From: Phycobacter sedimenti
GTDB lineage: Bacteria; Pseudomonadota; Alphaproteobacteria; Rhodobacterales; Rhodobacteraceae
Assembly: GCF_038148855.1 (NCBI RefSeq)
Contig: NZ_JBBVGR010000001.1
Coordinates: forward strand, 248,001 to 312,000
Direction of reading: 5' to 3'
Length of the DNA: 64,000 nt
Below the pieces are notes generated by a model, which did not search any database, had not been told where the DNA came from, and worked only from the letters and a program-made list of their open reading frames with translations. Positions within the stretch are counted from its first letter, which is position 1. Each line of letters starts with the position of its first letter. Positions 35,437 to 44,887 of the stretch are shown piece by piece. The position numbers and the translations under genes were made by a program.

Positions 35437-36516
35437 TCAAAAAAGGACCAGTTGGTCCCCAGGCTGCGGGGGAACCGCGAAGACATCACAACGCAAGGAC
35501 GGTGATTTCTCATTCAGCCCAAGACGCTTGCACGCTGCGCGAAAGCGCCGGGCGATCACGTCGGCATACTCTCCCTCGCCGCGCATCCGGTGCCCCCAGC
35601 GCGGATCATAATCCCGCCCCCCATGCATGTCCCGCAGGCGCGCCATCACCTTCGGGGCGCGGTTGGGTTCATGCTCGGCAAGCCACTCCTGCCACAGCGC
35701 GGAGACCTCGCGCGGCAAGCGCAGCATGATCCAGCTGGCGGCATCGGCTCCGGCTTCGGCTCCAGCGGCCAAAAGCGCCTCGACCTCATGATCGGTCAGC
35801 CCCGGCACGATGGGCGACGTCATGATCCGCACCGGGATCCCCGCCTCCGTCAACCTGCGCATCGCAGCCAGCCTGCGCGCGGGCAGCGGCGCGCGCGGCT
35901 CCATCCGGCGCGACAGTTCCGGGTCCAGCGTGGTCACTGAAATCCCGACCCGGACAAGACCCAGATGCGCCATGGGCGCGAGAATATCGATATCGCGTTC
36001 CACCATCGCGCCCTTTGTCACGATAGCCACAGGATGGCCAAAATCACGCAGCACCTCGAGGCACCGCCGGGTGATTTCATGGTCCCGCTCGCAAGGTTGA
36101 TAAGGGTCCGTGTTGGTGCCGATGGCGATGGGTGCCACGCGATAGCGTTTGGCAGAAAGCTGTTGCCGCAGCAGGTCGGGGGCATTGGGGCGGGCGATAA
36201 GGCGGGTTTCAAAATCAAGTCCCGGCGACAGCCCCAGGTAGGCGTGGCTGGGGCGCGCAAAACAGTAGATGCAGCCATGTTCGCATCCCCTGTAGGGATT
36301 GATCGAGCGATCAAACGGCAGATCGGGAGAGCGGTTGTAGGTAATGATGCTGCGCGCAGGTTCTTCCCGGATTTCGGTGGGAATCACATCGCTTGGCGCC
36401 TCCTGCACCCAGCCATCATCAACCGCAACACGCTCCGGCTCAAAGCGGCCTGACGCATTGCTGAGGCTGGCGCGGGCTTTGCGACGCAACAAAGTTTGGT
36501 CTGAAACAGAGGTCAT
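35437..36516 (-). CDS. PA0069-family radical SAM protein (SplB-like)
   Basis: A 359-residue iron-sulfur radical enzyme. The cluster ligands are C78, C82 and C85 (CEHGCIYC), the standard CxxxCxxC. Next come IAIGTNTDPYQPCERD, VAIVTKGAMVERDID and RVGISVTTLDPELSR, the pattern shared with spore photoproduct lyase relatives of the PA0069/Rv2578c group. The substrate is unknown; DNA or nucleotide repair has been suggested for relatives but not shown. The start at 36516 gives a sensible N-terminus; the frame is open 52 codons further. It is divergent from the corrinoid gene (220 nt between starts). Confidence 0.88.
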   Translation of the reverse strand: MTSVSDQTLLRRKARASLSNASGRFEPERVAVDDGWVQEAPSDVIPTEIREEPARSIITYNRSPDLPFDRSINPYRGCEHGCIYCFARPSHAYLGLSPGLDFETRLIARPNAPDLLRQQLSAKRYRVAPIAIGTNTDPYQPCERDHEITRRCLEVLRDFGHPVAIVTKGAMVERDIDILAPMAHLGLVRVGISVTTLDPELSRRMEPRAPLPARRLAAMRRLTEAGIPVRIMTSPIVPGLTDHEVEALLAAGAEAGADAASWIMLRLPREVSALWQEWLAEHEPNRAPKVMARLRDMHGGRDYDPRWGHRMRGEGEYADVIARRFRAACKRLGLNEKSPSLRCDVFAVPPQPGDQLVLF

Positions 36517-36735
36517 GCCTTTTAGATGGCAGAACCGCGGGAGCAAATAAAGAACAAACAAGTGAAACCGAAGATTTCCTTGCGAATTCTTCATTATCAT
36601 TCGGCATGTTTTCCGCCTATAGGTCGGTTCGGATAAAGGCAGTGTCGCAAATTCGCAGTCGCGCTGCGGCATTCTGGCCCATTAGTCGAATAAAAGGCCA
36701 AGCCGGGGTTTCCCCGCCAGTCAAGGAATAGGCGC

Positions 36736-37437
<702 letters not shown>

Positions 37438-37438
37438 T

Positions 37439-38152
37439 TTGGCCCGCAAAGGACGCGCAGCCCGCCTGACAGAGCGGGTTGCCTTCCGCCCCCCGTCCGG
37501 GCGCAGTCTGGATGAGGCCTCCTTGCGCGACGAGGGCCTTGCCGCGCCCGAGAAGAAGACAGGCCGGATCCTTTTGATCGGCTGCGGCGCGCTGGCACGC
37601 GAGATCCTTGATATCAAGGAAAAGAACGGTCTGGATCACATGGATCTGACCTGTCTGCCCGCCAAACTGCACCTATATCCAGACCAGATCGCGCAGGCCG
37701 TTGAAGGCGCGGTTCTGAAACACCGGTCGGTCTATGATCAGATCTATGTGGTCTATGCCGATTGCGGCACTGGCGGCCAGCTGGAGCGGGCATGCGCCGA
37801 CTTGGGTGTCGAGATGGTTCCCGGCCCCCATTGCTATGCGTTCTTTGAAGGTAACGACACCTTTGCGCAGCACACCAAAGACGGGGAAATCACCGCCTTT
37901 TACCTGACCGACTTTCTCGTCAAACAGTTCGATGCCTTTGTCTGGCGCCCCATGGGGCTGGATAAACACCCCGAGCTGCGCGACCTGATCTTTGGGAACT
38001 ACACGAAACTGGTCTACCAGTCGCAGATCAAGGACCCGGCCTTGCTGGAGAAAGCGCAGGCCTGTGCCGCGCGAATGGGACTTGCCTTCGAACATCGCCA
38101 CACCGGCTATGGCGATCTTGAAATCAGCCTGACCCGATGGGCTGCCGACTGA
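37439..38152 (+). CDS. DUF1638 protein
   Basis: A 237-residue protein starting with TTG at 37439, one base after the corrinoid stop, so translation is probably coupled. The core runs from GRILLIGCGALAREIL (residue about 43) through DQIYVVYADCGTGGQL, GPHCYAFFEGN and DLIFGNYTKLVYQSQ. Several conserved cysteines (near 50, 67, 110 and 127) and a histidine suggest metal or thiol chemistry. DUF1638 genes are repeatedly found beside corrinoid methyltransferase genes, but no reaction is known to me. A role in loading, repair or reduction of the corrinoid is an inference from position. The start is uncertain; a shorter form is possible. Confidence 0.78.
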   Translation: MARKGRAARLTERVAFRPPSGRSLDEASLRDEGLAAPEKKTGRILLIGCGALAREILDIKEKNGLDHMDLTCLPAKLHLYPDQIAQAVEGAVLKHRSVYDQIYVVYADCGTGGQLERACADLGVEMVPGPHCYAFFEGNDTFAQHTKDGEITAFYLTDFLVKQFDAFVWRPMGLDKHPELRDLIFGNYTKLVYQSQIKDPALLEKAQACAARMGLAFEHRHTGYGDLEISLTRWAAD

Positions 38153-38188
38153 CGCACCGCGCAGGCACACCAGCCGGGATTCTGCTGC

Positions 38189-38818
38189 CTATGCGGGTTC
38201 AAGCGCGCTGAGCTGCTCCATTGCGGCGGTCTCATAGGCCTGAAGCGCTGCGCCGTCCATTGCCTCGCCAACCCGTTTGACCCAGGTTTTGATCACCGCA
38301 CTGTCCGGCATGAACTGAGGCGCCCACTGAAAGGCCGAAGCCATGAGGATGTCAGCCGTGCTCAGGTCTTCACCCAGAAGAAACGGCTTGTCGCCAAGAC
38401 CGCGCTCAAGTGCGGCACCGACCTCCTCCATGCTGCGGAACGTGCTAGCGAATGCAGGATGTTCGATGCCCGCAAAGGCTGCGACCAGAACAGGCTCCAG
38501 TACGCCACCATAATAGGCCATCCAGCTGAGGTAAGCCCCGCGTTCAACTGAACCGGGTTTGGGGTTGAGCGGCTGGCCGAACTGCTCATCCAGGTACATC
38601 ATGATGGCGGCGCTTTCGCGTACCTCCTGACCATCGTCGGTGATCAGGAACGGCACCTTGCCTTCGGGGTGTGGGTTGCCGGGGTCGCGCCGTCCGCCGC
38701 CGTCCTGGCGCGGCACATCGACGACCACGACCTCCACATCGCTCAGATGACCCATCTGCATCAACTGGGCAATCACGCGCGAGGACCGGCTGTTCGGGGA
38801 ATGGAAAAGTTTCGGCAT
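38189..38818 (-). CDS. Glutathione S-transferase family protein
   Basis: A 209-residue cytosolic protein. The thioredoxin-like N-domain (1-80) opens LFHSPNSRSSRVIAQL, with NPHPEGKVPFLITDDG and the glutathione-contact ESAAIMMYLDEQF. The helical C-domain (about 90-205) has GLGDKPFLLGEDLSTADILM, the conserved N-capping box. The substrate is unknown. It is divergent from a WYL regulator (109 nt between starts), a common arrangement in which the regulator controls the enzyme. Confidence 0.87.
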   Translation of the reverse strand: MPKLFHSPNSRSSRVIAQLMQMGHLSDVEVVVVDVPRQDGGGRRDPGNPHPEGKVPFLITDDGQEVRESAAIMMYLDEQFGQPLNPKPGSVERGAYLSWMAYYGGVLEPVLVAAFAGIEHPAFASTFRSMEEVGAALERGLGDKPFLLGEDLSTADILMASAFQWAPQFMPDSAVIKTWVKRVGEAMDGAALQAYETAAMEQLSALEPA

Positions 38819-38927
38819 ATCAAAGACCTTCTCGTTTTCATGTCTGTCATCTTGGGATTGATGATGCGCTGCTTATGCGGCTATCTTCCTGCCAATTCCC
38901 GTCAGGATGTTTTGATAGCCATACCCC

Positions 38928-39644
38928 ATGTCCAAGAGCGATCGCCTGTTTCGACTTCTCCATCTGATCCGAGGCTTGCGCCCGCCTGTGACGGCGGCGC
39001 GGCTGGCCGCTTCGATGGAGGTGTCCGAGCGCACCATCTACCGCGATATCGACAGCCTGCGCGCTGCCGGGGCGCGGATCGAAGGCGAGGCAGGCCTGGG
39101 CTATACCATGACCGAGGACCCCGCCCTGCCGCCGCAGACCTTTACCCAAATCGAACTGGAAGCGCTGACGCTGGGTTTGGCAGATGTGAACCAGCGTGGC
39201 GATGCCGATCTGGCGCAGGCTGCAAATGACGCTCTGGTCAAGATCCTTGCGACCTTGCCAGAACGCCAGCAGCGTCAGGCCATGCATGCGGTCAATCTGG
39301 TACACCGGTTCAACACGCCGCCGGAGCCGACAATCGACATGACCCTCCTGCGGGAAGCAATGTGGGCAGAAGAAGCCCTGGATATCGGCTATCGCGACCT
39401 CAAAGAGGTACGCACCGAGCGCCGGATCTATCCGCTCGCCCTGTCCTACCATGATCGCAATGTGATGCTACTCGCCTGGTGCTGCAAACGCCGGGATTTC
39501 CGCAGCTTCCATGTCACCCGCATTGAAGGTTATGAAAAGACAACAGAAAGCTTTCGCCCGCGCCGGGTCGCATTGCTACGGGAGTTTGTCAGAACCCTGC
39601 GCATACGCGGCCCGCGCGACGCAACCAACGCGCCGTCGCAATAG
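38928..39644 (+). CDS. YafY-type transcription regulator (HTH-WYL)
   Basis: A 238-residue regulator. The N-terminal winged helix (1-60) contains AARLAASMEVSERTIYRDIDSLRAAG, a DeoR-like HTH_11. The C-terminal WYL-type domain (about 135-235) reads LDIGYRDLKEVRTERRIYPLALSYHD, where the eponymous W-Y-L is replaced by P-L-A-L; such domains sense small ligands or nucleic acids. It is divergent from the GST gene, which is its probable target. The ligand is unknown. Confidence 0.87.
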   Translation: MSKSDRLFRLLHLIRGLRPPVTAARLAASMEVSERTIYRDIDSLRAAGARIEGEAGLGYTMTEDPALPPQTFTQIELEALTLGLADVNQRGDADLAQAANDALVKILATLPERQQRQAMHAVNLVHRFNTPPEPTIDMTLLREAMWAEEALDIGYRDLKEVRTERRIYPLALSYHDRNVMLLAWCCKRRDFRSFHVTRIEGYEKTTESFRPRRVALLREFVRTLRIRGPRDATNAPSQ

Positions 39645-39657
39645 GCCCCTCCTGCAG

Positions 39658-40065
39658 TCAGGCGCCTGCGGCGATGTCTCGAATGCGCTCGATCATGGCG
39701 CGCAGCCCGTTTGAGCGCTGCGTCGACAGATGGTCGTTGAGCCCCAGACGCCCGAGTTCCGCCTTTGCATCTACCGCAAGCACATCGGCCGGGGACAGCC
39801 CGTTGTACAGCGCCCGCAGAACCGCGATCAGCCCGCGCACGATCATCGCGTCGCTGTCACCGTCAAAGCGGAACACCCCATTCTCGAGGGTGGGATGCAG
39901 CCAGACCTGGCTTGCACAGCCCTCGACCTTGGTGGCAGGCACCTTGAAGGCATCGTCCAGAGGCTCCATCGCCTTGCCCTGATCGATGACGTGACGATAG
40001 CGGTCTTCCCAGTCTTCCAGGAATTCGAAATCCTCGACGATCTCTTCGAACGCGGCGCTGGCCAT
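39658..40065 (-). CDS. sufE: SufE-family sulfur acceptor
   Basis: A 135-residue protein that takes sulfur from a cysteine desulfurase (SufS) and stimulates Fe-S cluster assembly. Typical features are an opening EEIVEDFEFLEDWEDRYRHVID, KVEGCASQVWLHP (acceptor cysteine near residue 51) and VRGLIAVLRALYNGLSPADV, with LSTQRSNGLRAMI towards the end. It ends 14 nt from the convergent WYL gene. It stands apart from other suf genes, as often in Rhodobacterales. Confidence 0.92.
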   Translation of the reverse strand: MASAAFEEIVEDFEFLEDWEDRYRHVIDQGKAMEPLDDAFKVPATKVEGCASQVWLHPTLENGVFRFDGDSDAMIVRGLIAVLRALYNGLSPADVLAVDAKAELGRLGLNDHLSTQRSNGLRAMIERIRDIAAGA

Positions 40066-40201
40066 GGGCAGGATACCCCTTTTCCGGTTTCACTTCGGGC
40101 AGCTCAGGACCTATGCCGACCGCCCGGCGTTTTCAACCGCTTTTCAACGCAGCTGCAATGGGGTAACCACATTCAGGGAGAACTCAAACGGGCGGGATAT
40201 C

Positions 40202-40711
40202 ATGCGCAAACCCCTATCACTACTTCTGGCCGGTTCAATCGTCCTGGCAGGCTGCGGCGGCTGGCGCGACTCCCGTATCAACCCGTCCAACTGGTTCGGC
40301 TCATCCCGGGTCGCAGAGGCTCCAGTCAGCGACGACGTGAACCCATTGATCCCTGAGAAAACCGGCAGCGGTCTTTTTGACAAGCCCGAAGCCGAGGATC
40401 GCACTGTTCTGGTCGCCGAAGTGAGCGAGTTGCGGATCGAGCGTACACCGGTCGGTGCAATCATCTACGCTACGGGCGTTGCTTCGCGACAGGGTGCCTT
40501 TGATGTTGAGCTGCGCCCGGTGGAAAACGACGATCCATCGGTTCTGGAATACGACTTTCGCGTCGTCTACCCCGAAAAAGCCACACCCGTGGGAAGCGCG
40601 TTCACACGGACCCTGCGCGCCGCGCGCAGCCAAACCAATGAAGATCTGTCCGGTATTCGCCTGATCCGGGTCAATGGGGCCACCAACGCCCGTGAAAGCC
40701 GCCGCCGCTGA
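40202..40711 (+). CDS. Lipoprotein of unknown function
   Basis: A 169-residue exported lipoprotein; the lipobox LAGC places the lipidated cysteine at C18, and G-G follows, so outer-membrane sorting is plausible. The first 60 mature residues are Ser/Pro-rich and flexible; the rest, VAEVSELRIERTPVGAIIYATGVASRQGAFDVELRP, looks beta-rich. The frame is open upstream, but the ATG at 40202 starts the signal peptide. Convergent with rnd. Proteins of this look are widespread in Rhodobacterales without a known role. Confidence 0.78.
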   Translation: MRKPLSLLLAGSIVLAGCGGWRDSRINPSNWFGSSRVAEAPVSDDVNPLIPEKTGSGLFDKPEAEDRTVLVAEVSELRIERTPVGAIIYATGVASRQGAFDVELRPVENDDPSVLEYDFRVVYPEKATPVGSAFTRTLRAARSQTNEDLSGIRLIRVNGATNARESRRR

Positions 40712-40800
40712 TCTGCGGCTGGCGGCCCGCCTCGGCGACCAAGCGGGTGACGGGACAGCGCCTCCTGAGAGGAAAGCCCCGGTAGATCTGTCCGATCAGA

Positions 40801-41958
40801 TTACAGCGAAACGACCTTGACCGTCTGTCCCTGCGCGGCCAAGGCGATTTCGCCGTCACACAGGCGCAGGGCATCTTCACCGAACACCTCGCGCCGCCAG
40901 CCCGACAGGGCCGGCACATCGCGCTGGCCGCCGGCGATGGCGTCAAGATCGGCGCTTGGAGCGATCAGTTTGGCGGCAACGCCCGAGCTTTCGGTCTTGG
41001 CCTTCAAAAGCACCCGCAAAAGATCTGCCAGAGCCGGGTTCACCTGCAGTTTCTCGCGGCTGCGGTCCGGCTTGGGATGTTGCTCCGGCGGGCAGTTCAT
41101 CCCACGGCCAACGGCCTCTAGGATTCCTTCGGCGATCGCCCCTTTGCGCGCCTCGCGCAACAGCAGGCGAGAGCCGCCCAAATCCGCCGCGGTACGCGGT
41201 TTTGTAGAGGCCAGCTCAACCAGCGCATCATCCTTGAAAACCCGGTTGCGCGGCACGTTGTTGCGTTGCGCATAATCCTCCCGGAACGCGGCAAGTTCCC
41301 GCACCACGGCAAGGAATTTCCCCGAGGTGGTCCGGGTCTTGACCCGGCGCCAGGCCTCTTCGGGACGGATGTCATAGGTTGCCGGATCGGTCAGCACCTG
41401 AAGTTCCTCGGCCACCCAGTGGCTGCGGCCGGAGCGGTCGAGTTCCGCCGCCAGATACTCGTAGATCTTGCGCAGATGCGTTACATCGGCCAGCGCATAG
41501 GTCTTTTGAGCTTCACTCAAGGGGCGGCGCGACCAGTCGGTAAAGCGCGAGGTCTTGTCGAGGCCCTGTTTGACGATCTTCCGCACCAGGGTTTCATAAC
41601 CCACCTGCTCACCAAAGCCGCAGACCATGGCCGCCACTTGGGTATCAAACAGCGGCTCAGGGAACACGCCCGCATCGACCCAGAAGATCTCAAGGTCCTG
41701 GCGGGCCGCGTGGAACACCTTGACCACGCTTTCATCGCGAAAGAGCTCATACAGCGGCTCAAGCGACAGCCCATCGGCCAGGGGATCCACCAGAACCGCA
41801 TCGTCCTTGCCATCCCCGGCAAAGGCCAGCTGGATCAGACAGAGTTTGGAATAATAGGTCCGCTCGCGCAGGAACTCCGTGTCCACCGTCACATAGTCAT
41901 GTTTGGCCGCTTCCCGGCAGAAGGCGGTCAATGCGTCGGTGGTGGTCAGTGTTTTCAT
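40801..41958 (-). CDS. rnd: Ribonuclease D
   Basis: A 385-residue 3'-5' exoribonuclease that trims tRNA and other small RNA precursors. The DEDD catalytic residues are visible: D26 and E28 in TVDTEFLRER, the second aspartate in HAARQDLEIF, and the fourth in YALADVTHLRKIYEYL. HRDC-like helical domains follow (about 205-290 and 310-375). It stands between a lipoprotein gene (convergent) and purN on the same strand, 83 nt away. Confidence 0.94.
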   Translation of the reverse strand: MKTLTTTDALTAFCREAAKHDYVTVDTEFLRERTYYSKLCLIQLAFAGDGKDDAVLVDPLADGLSLEPLYELFRDESVVKVFHAARQDLEIFWVDAGVFPEPLFDTQVAAMVCGFGEQVGYETLVRKIVKQGLDKTSRFTDWSRRPLSEAQKTYALADVTHLRKIYEYLAAELDRSGRSHWVAEELQVLTDPATYDIRPEEAWRRVKTRTTSGKFLAVVRELAAFREDYAQRNNVPRNRVFKDDALVELASTKPRTAADLGGSRLLLREARKGAIAEGILEAVGRGMNCPPEQHPKPDRSREKLQVNPALADLLRVLLKAKTESSGVAAKLIAPSADLDAIAGGQRDVPALSGWRREVFGEDALRLCDGEIALAAQGQTVKVVSL

Positions 41959-42041
41959 CTGTCGCGGCTTTTCTTGTTATGTCGTCCGTTTGCCTTGGTG
42001 ATACGCCCTTGGGCTGGGCAATGCAAACGAAGCGCAGCGTG

Positions 42042-42638
42042 TCAGTCGATCAGGACCGGAGTGCGATCCCCCGCTGCATAACGGCGCAGCACCGCAGGAT
42101 AAAGAAGGTGTTCCTTGACCAGCACCCGCGCGGCCAACGCCTCGGGTGTGTCTCCGGGCAAGATGGGCACCCGCGCCTGGCCAAGGATGGGACCGTCGTC
42201 CAATGCGGGTGTCACCTCGTGCACCGTGCAGCCGTGCTCGGCATCGCCCGCCTCGATCGCCCGTGCATGGGTATGCAGCCCCTTGTATTTCGGCAGGAGC
42301 GAGGGATGGATATTGAGCATACGCCCCTGAAACTGCGACACGAACCCCCGCGTCAGCACCCGCATGAACCCCGCCAGACAGACGATATCAGCGCCCGCCT
42401 CAAGGATGGGTTTGACGAGTTCTTCCTCAAAGGCCGCACGATCCCCCTTAAACGGGCGGTGATCGACGACGGCTGTCGCGATCCCGGCTGCGGCCGCCTT
42501 TTGCAGCCCGCCGGCATCCGCGTTGTTGGACAAGACCAGACAGGGGCGTGCCGGATGATCACCGGTCATGCTATCCACCAGCGACACCATGTTGGAGCCG
42601 CCGCCCGAAATCAGGATGGCAACCTTCTTGTGGCTCAC
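42042..42638 (-). CDS. purN: Phosphoribosylglycinamide formyltransferase
   Basis: A 198-residue enzyme transferring a formyl group from N10-formyl-THF to GAR, the third step of purine synthesis. The N-terminal phosphate loop is ISGGGSNMV; LAGFMRVLTRGFV and NIHPSLLPKYKGLHTHARAIE carry the catalytic Asn and His, and VHEVTPALDDGPIL the Asp. It starts with GTG at 42638, overlapping the purM stop by 4 nt (GTGA), so it is translated together with purM. Confidence 0.95.
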   Translation of the reverse strand: MSHKKVAILISGGGSNMVSLVDSMTGDHPARPCLVLSNNADAGGLQKAAAAGIATAVVDHRPFKGDRAAFEEELVKPILEAGADIVCLAGFMRVLTRGFVSQFQGRMLNIHPSLLPKYKGLHTHARAIEAGDAEHGCTVHEVTPALDDGPILGQARVPILPGDTPEALAARVLVKEHLLYPAVLRRYAAGDRTPVLID

Positions 42639-43681
42639 AGCAGCTTGCCCGAGTAGCGCATGCCAGCGCCTGCGGTCACGGTGCCAAGGCGCGTCACGGT
42701 CTCGCCTTCGCCCGTCAGCACCTCAGTCAATGCATCGGCGCGATCGGCCGATACGGACAGGATCATACCAATGCCGCAGTTGAAGGTCTTCAGCATCTCT
42801 GCCTCGGCAATACCGCCGGTTTCAGACATCCATTTGAACACGGGCGGCAGATCCCAGCTGTCGAGGTCGATATCCGCACCCAGACCTTCGGGCAGCACCC
42901 GCGGAAGGTTCTCGGTCAGGCCGCCACCGGTGATATGCGCGAGCGCATGAACGCCCCCTGCCCGCACTGCGGCCAGAGACTGTTTCACATATAGGCGAGT
43001 CGGCATTAGAAGCGCCTCGCCCAGGCTTCCGTCGGCAAAGGGGCAGTCCGCATCCCAACCGAGACCGGAAAGCTCCACAAGTTTACGCACCAGCGAATAG
43101 CCGTTGGAATGCACCCCGTCAGAGGCCAGCCCGAGCAGCACATCACCCTCTTCAACACCCTCCGGCAGGGCGGCTCCGCGCTCCATCGCGCCTACAGCAA
43201 AGCCCGCCAGATCAAAATCGCCCTCGGGATACATGCCAGGCATTTCTGCCGTCTCACCACCGATCAGCGCGCAGCCGGAGCGCACGCAGCCCTCGGCAAT
43301 GCCTTCGATGATCCGCGCGGCGGTGTCTGTCTCCAGTTTTCCAGTTGCGAAATAGTCTAGGAAAAACAGGGGCTCGGCACCCTGACACACCAGATCGTTG
43401 ACGCACATGGCCACAAGATCGATGCCAACCCCATCCACAACGCCCGTGTCGATGGCAATGCGCAGCTTGGTTCCGACCCCGTCAGTGGCCCCCACCAGAA
43501 TGGGATCACTGTAGCCTGCCGCCTTGAGATCAAAGAGCGCACCAAAGCCCCCGAGGCCGCTCATCACGCCCGGGCGATTGGTGCGTTTTGCAGCCGGTTT
43601 GATCCGGTCCACCAGCGCATTGCCCGCATCGATGTCCACACCCGCGTCCGCATAGGTCAAACCGTTCTTGCCGCTACTCAT
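42635..43681 (-). CDS. purM: Phosphoribosylformylglycinamidine cyclo-ligase (AIR synthase)
   Basis: A 348-residue ATP-dependent enzyme closing the imidazole ring in purine synthesis. Landmarks: LTYADAGVDIDAGNALVDRIK at the start, VGATDGVGTKLRIA (ATP site), CALIGGETAEMPGMY, and LAHITGGGLTENLPR. The frame is open 35 codons upstream; the ATG at 43681 yields the usual N-terminus. It is followed by purN with a 4-nt overlap. purM and purN are cotranscribed and separate from purC-purS-purQ at 30 kb. Confidence 0.96.
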   Translation of the reverse strand: MSSGKNGLTYADAGVDIDAGNALVDRIKPAAKRTNRPGVMSGLGGFGALFDLKAAGYSDPILVGATDGVGTKLRIAIDTGVVDGVGIDLVAMCVNDLVCQGAEPLFFLDYFATGKLETDTAARIIEGIAEGCVRSGCALIGGETAEMPGMYPEGDFDLAGFAVGAMERGAALPEGVEEGDVLLGLASDGVHSNGYSLVRKLVELSGLGWDADCPFADGSLGEALLMPTRLYVKQSLAAVRAGGVHALAHITGGGLTENLPRVLPEGLGADIDLDSWDLPPVFKWMSETGGIAEAEMLKTFNCGIGMILSVSADRADALTEVLTGEGETVTRLGTVTAGAGMRYSGKLL

Positions 43682-43804
43682 CGCCTGGCTCCTTTGGAAG
43701 TGTTGCGCTGCCTTTAACGCAAGGCGCTTCGGAAGGGAACAAGGGAATCCGCCGCGCCCCAACAGAGGACGCGGCGGCGCACTCATATCACGCGCCCGAG
43801 GCCA

Positions 43805-44773
43805 TCACAGGCCGAACTGCCAGGGCGCAGCCTGATAGGCATAGGCCTGCCCCCGCCGCAGCACGCGCCCCAGCCCCGGAAAATCGAGATGGCTGCCAGT
43901 CAGCAACAGGGCGTCCGATGCCGCGCGGTCCAGCATCTTGCGCCGGGTCTCAGCCGTGAGCGCCGGATCGGTATCAAAGGCAATCGTCCAGTCCGGATAG
44001 GCAAACTGAAGCGCGGTGCTGTGCACCAGATCCCCCCAGAACAATAGCTGTTCTGCCCCGCCATCCAGCATGAACCCGGTGTGGCCCGGCGTATGTCCGG
44101 GCAACGGCAGCGCAGTGAAGCCGCTGGCCACAGCCACTTCGCCGTCAAAGAGCTTCAGCCGATCCCCGTAGGGGGCAACGGTACCCCGCGCCATCCTGAA
44201 AAAGCCACGGCTGCTCTCGGGAACAGAGGCCATGACCGCATCGTCGTGCCAAAAGTCCCATTCGGTTTTCGACACAACGAGTTCGGCATTTGGAAAGGCG
44301 GCTTTTCCGTCGGCACCGATCAACCCGCCAGAGTGGTCAGGGTGAATGTGTGTCAACAGCACCGTTCCGATCTCGGCAGGTTTCACACCCGTTGCGGCCA
44401 GCGCCTGCCCCAGCCCGCCGAGGTTTGGCCCCATTAGGTCTGCGGTTCCGGCGTCGATAAGGATCTTTTCCTCTCCCCGCTCGACCAGATAGCCATTCAC
44501 CGGGATATCGAGGCCCTCCGGCGTCATCCGGTGCAAGCCTCGTGCGAGCGCAGCCTGCGCTTTTTTCTCGTCATAGGCAGCAAAAAGCTGGGAGGGCAAC
44601 GGCAGATGGCCATCAAGCAGAACCGTGATGCGCACATCACCAAGGGTAAAGCGGTGCAGAACAGGCGGCAGGGCGACATTGGGTTCCCTCTGTGCCATTG
44701 CGGGACGCGACACCAGTGACAAAGAGGGAGCAGCCGCAAGAGAAGACAGGAAGGTTCTGCGATTGAACGTCAT
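43805..44773 (-). CDS. Tat-exported metallo-beta-lactamase-fold hydrolase
   Basis: A 322-residue periplasmic protein. Residues 1-27 are a twin-arginine signal (NRRTFLSSL, cleavage after A-M-A). The zinc-binding HxHxDH motif is H142-H144-D146-H147 (THIHPDHSGG), with LPLPGHTPGHTG and WGDLVHS supplying further ligands, so the site is complete. The family includes lactonases, thioesterases and phosphonate hydrolases; the substrate is unknown. Four codons open upstream are ignored because GGAG sits before the ATG at 44773. Divergent from a LysR gene that likely controls it. Confidence 0.87.
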   Translation of the reverse strand: MTFNRRTFLSSLAAAPSLSLVSRPAMAQREPNVALPPVLHRFTLGDVRITVLLDGHLPLPSQLFAAYDEKKAQAALARGLHRMTPEGLDIPVNGYLVERGEEKILIDAGTADLMGPNLGGLGQALAATGVKPAEIGTVLLTHIHPDHSGGLIGADGKAAFPNAELVVSKTEWDFWHDDAVMASVPESSRGFFRMARGTVAPYGDRLKLFDGEVAVASGFTALPLPGHTPGHTGFMLDGGAEQLLFWGDLVHSTALQFAYPDWTIAFDTDPALTAETRRKMLDRAASDALLLTGSHLDFPGLGRVLRRGQAYAYQAAPWQFGL

Positions 44774-44792
44774 AACGATCTCCAATATGATC

Positions 44793-44809
44793 AGACCAGA
44801 AATTGGTCT
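44793..44809. promoter_or_regulatory. Candidate LysR operator
   Basis: AGACCA-GAAAT-TGGTCT, a perfect 6-bp inverted repeat in the 114-nt gap between the divergent metallo-hydrolase and LysR genes, flanked by matching TC/GA bases. The size and place fit a LysR-type recognition half-site pair. It lies 20 nt upstream of the hydrolase start. Confidence 0.6.
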
Positions 44810-44887
44810 CAGATCCGACCTAAACCCGAGATCCGCTGCCCACTAGAGGGCAAACGCCTATCACCACTATCAGGATTCCTTATACCC

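Noticed and set aside
36517..36735. Possible SAM or cobalamin riboswitch upstream of the corrinoid gene
   Set aside because: I looked for the B12-box and for SAM-II/SAM-V cores and found no convincing match; an RNA covariance search would decide.
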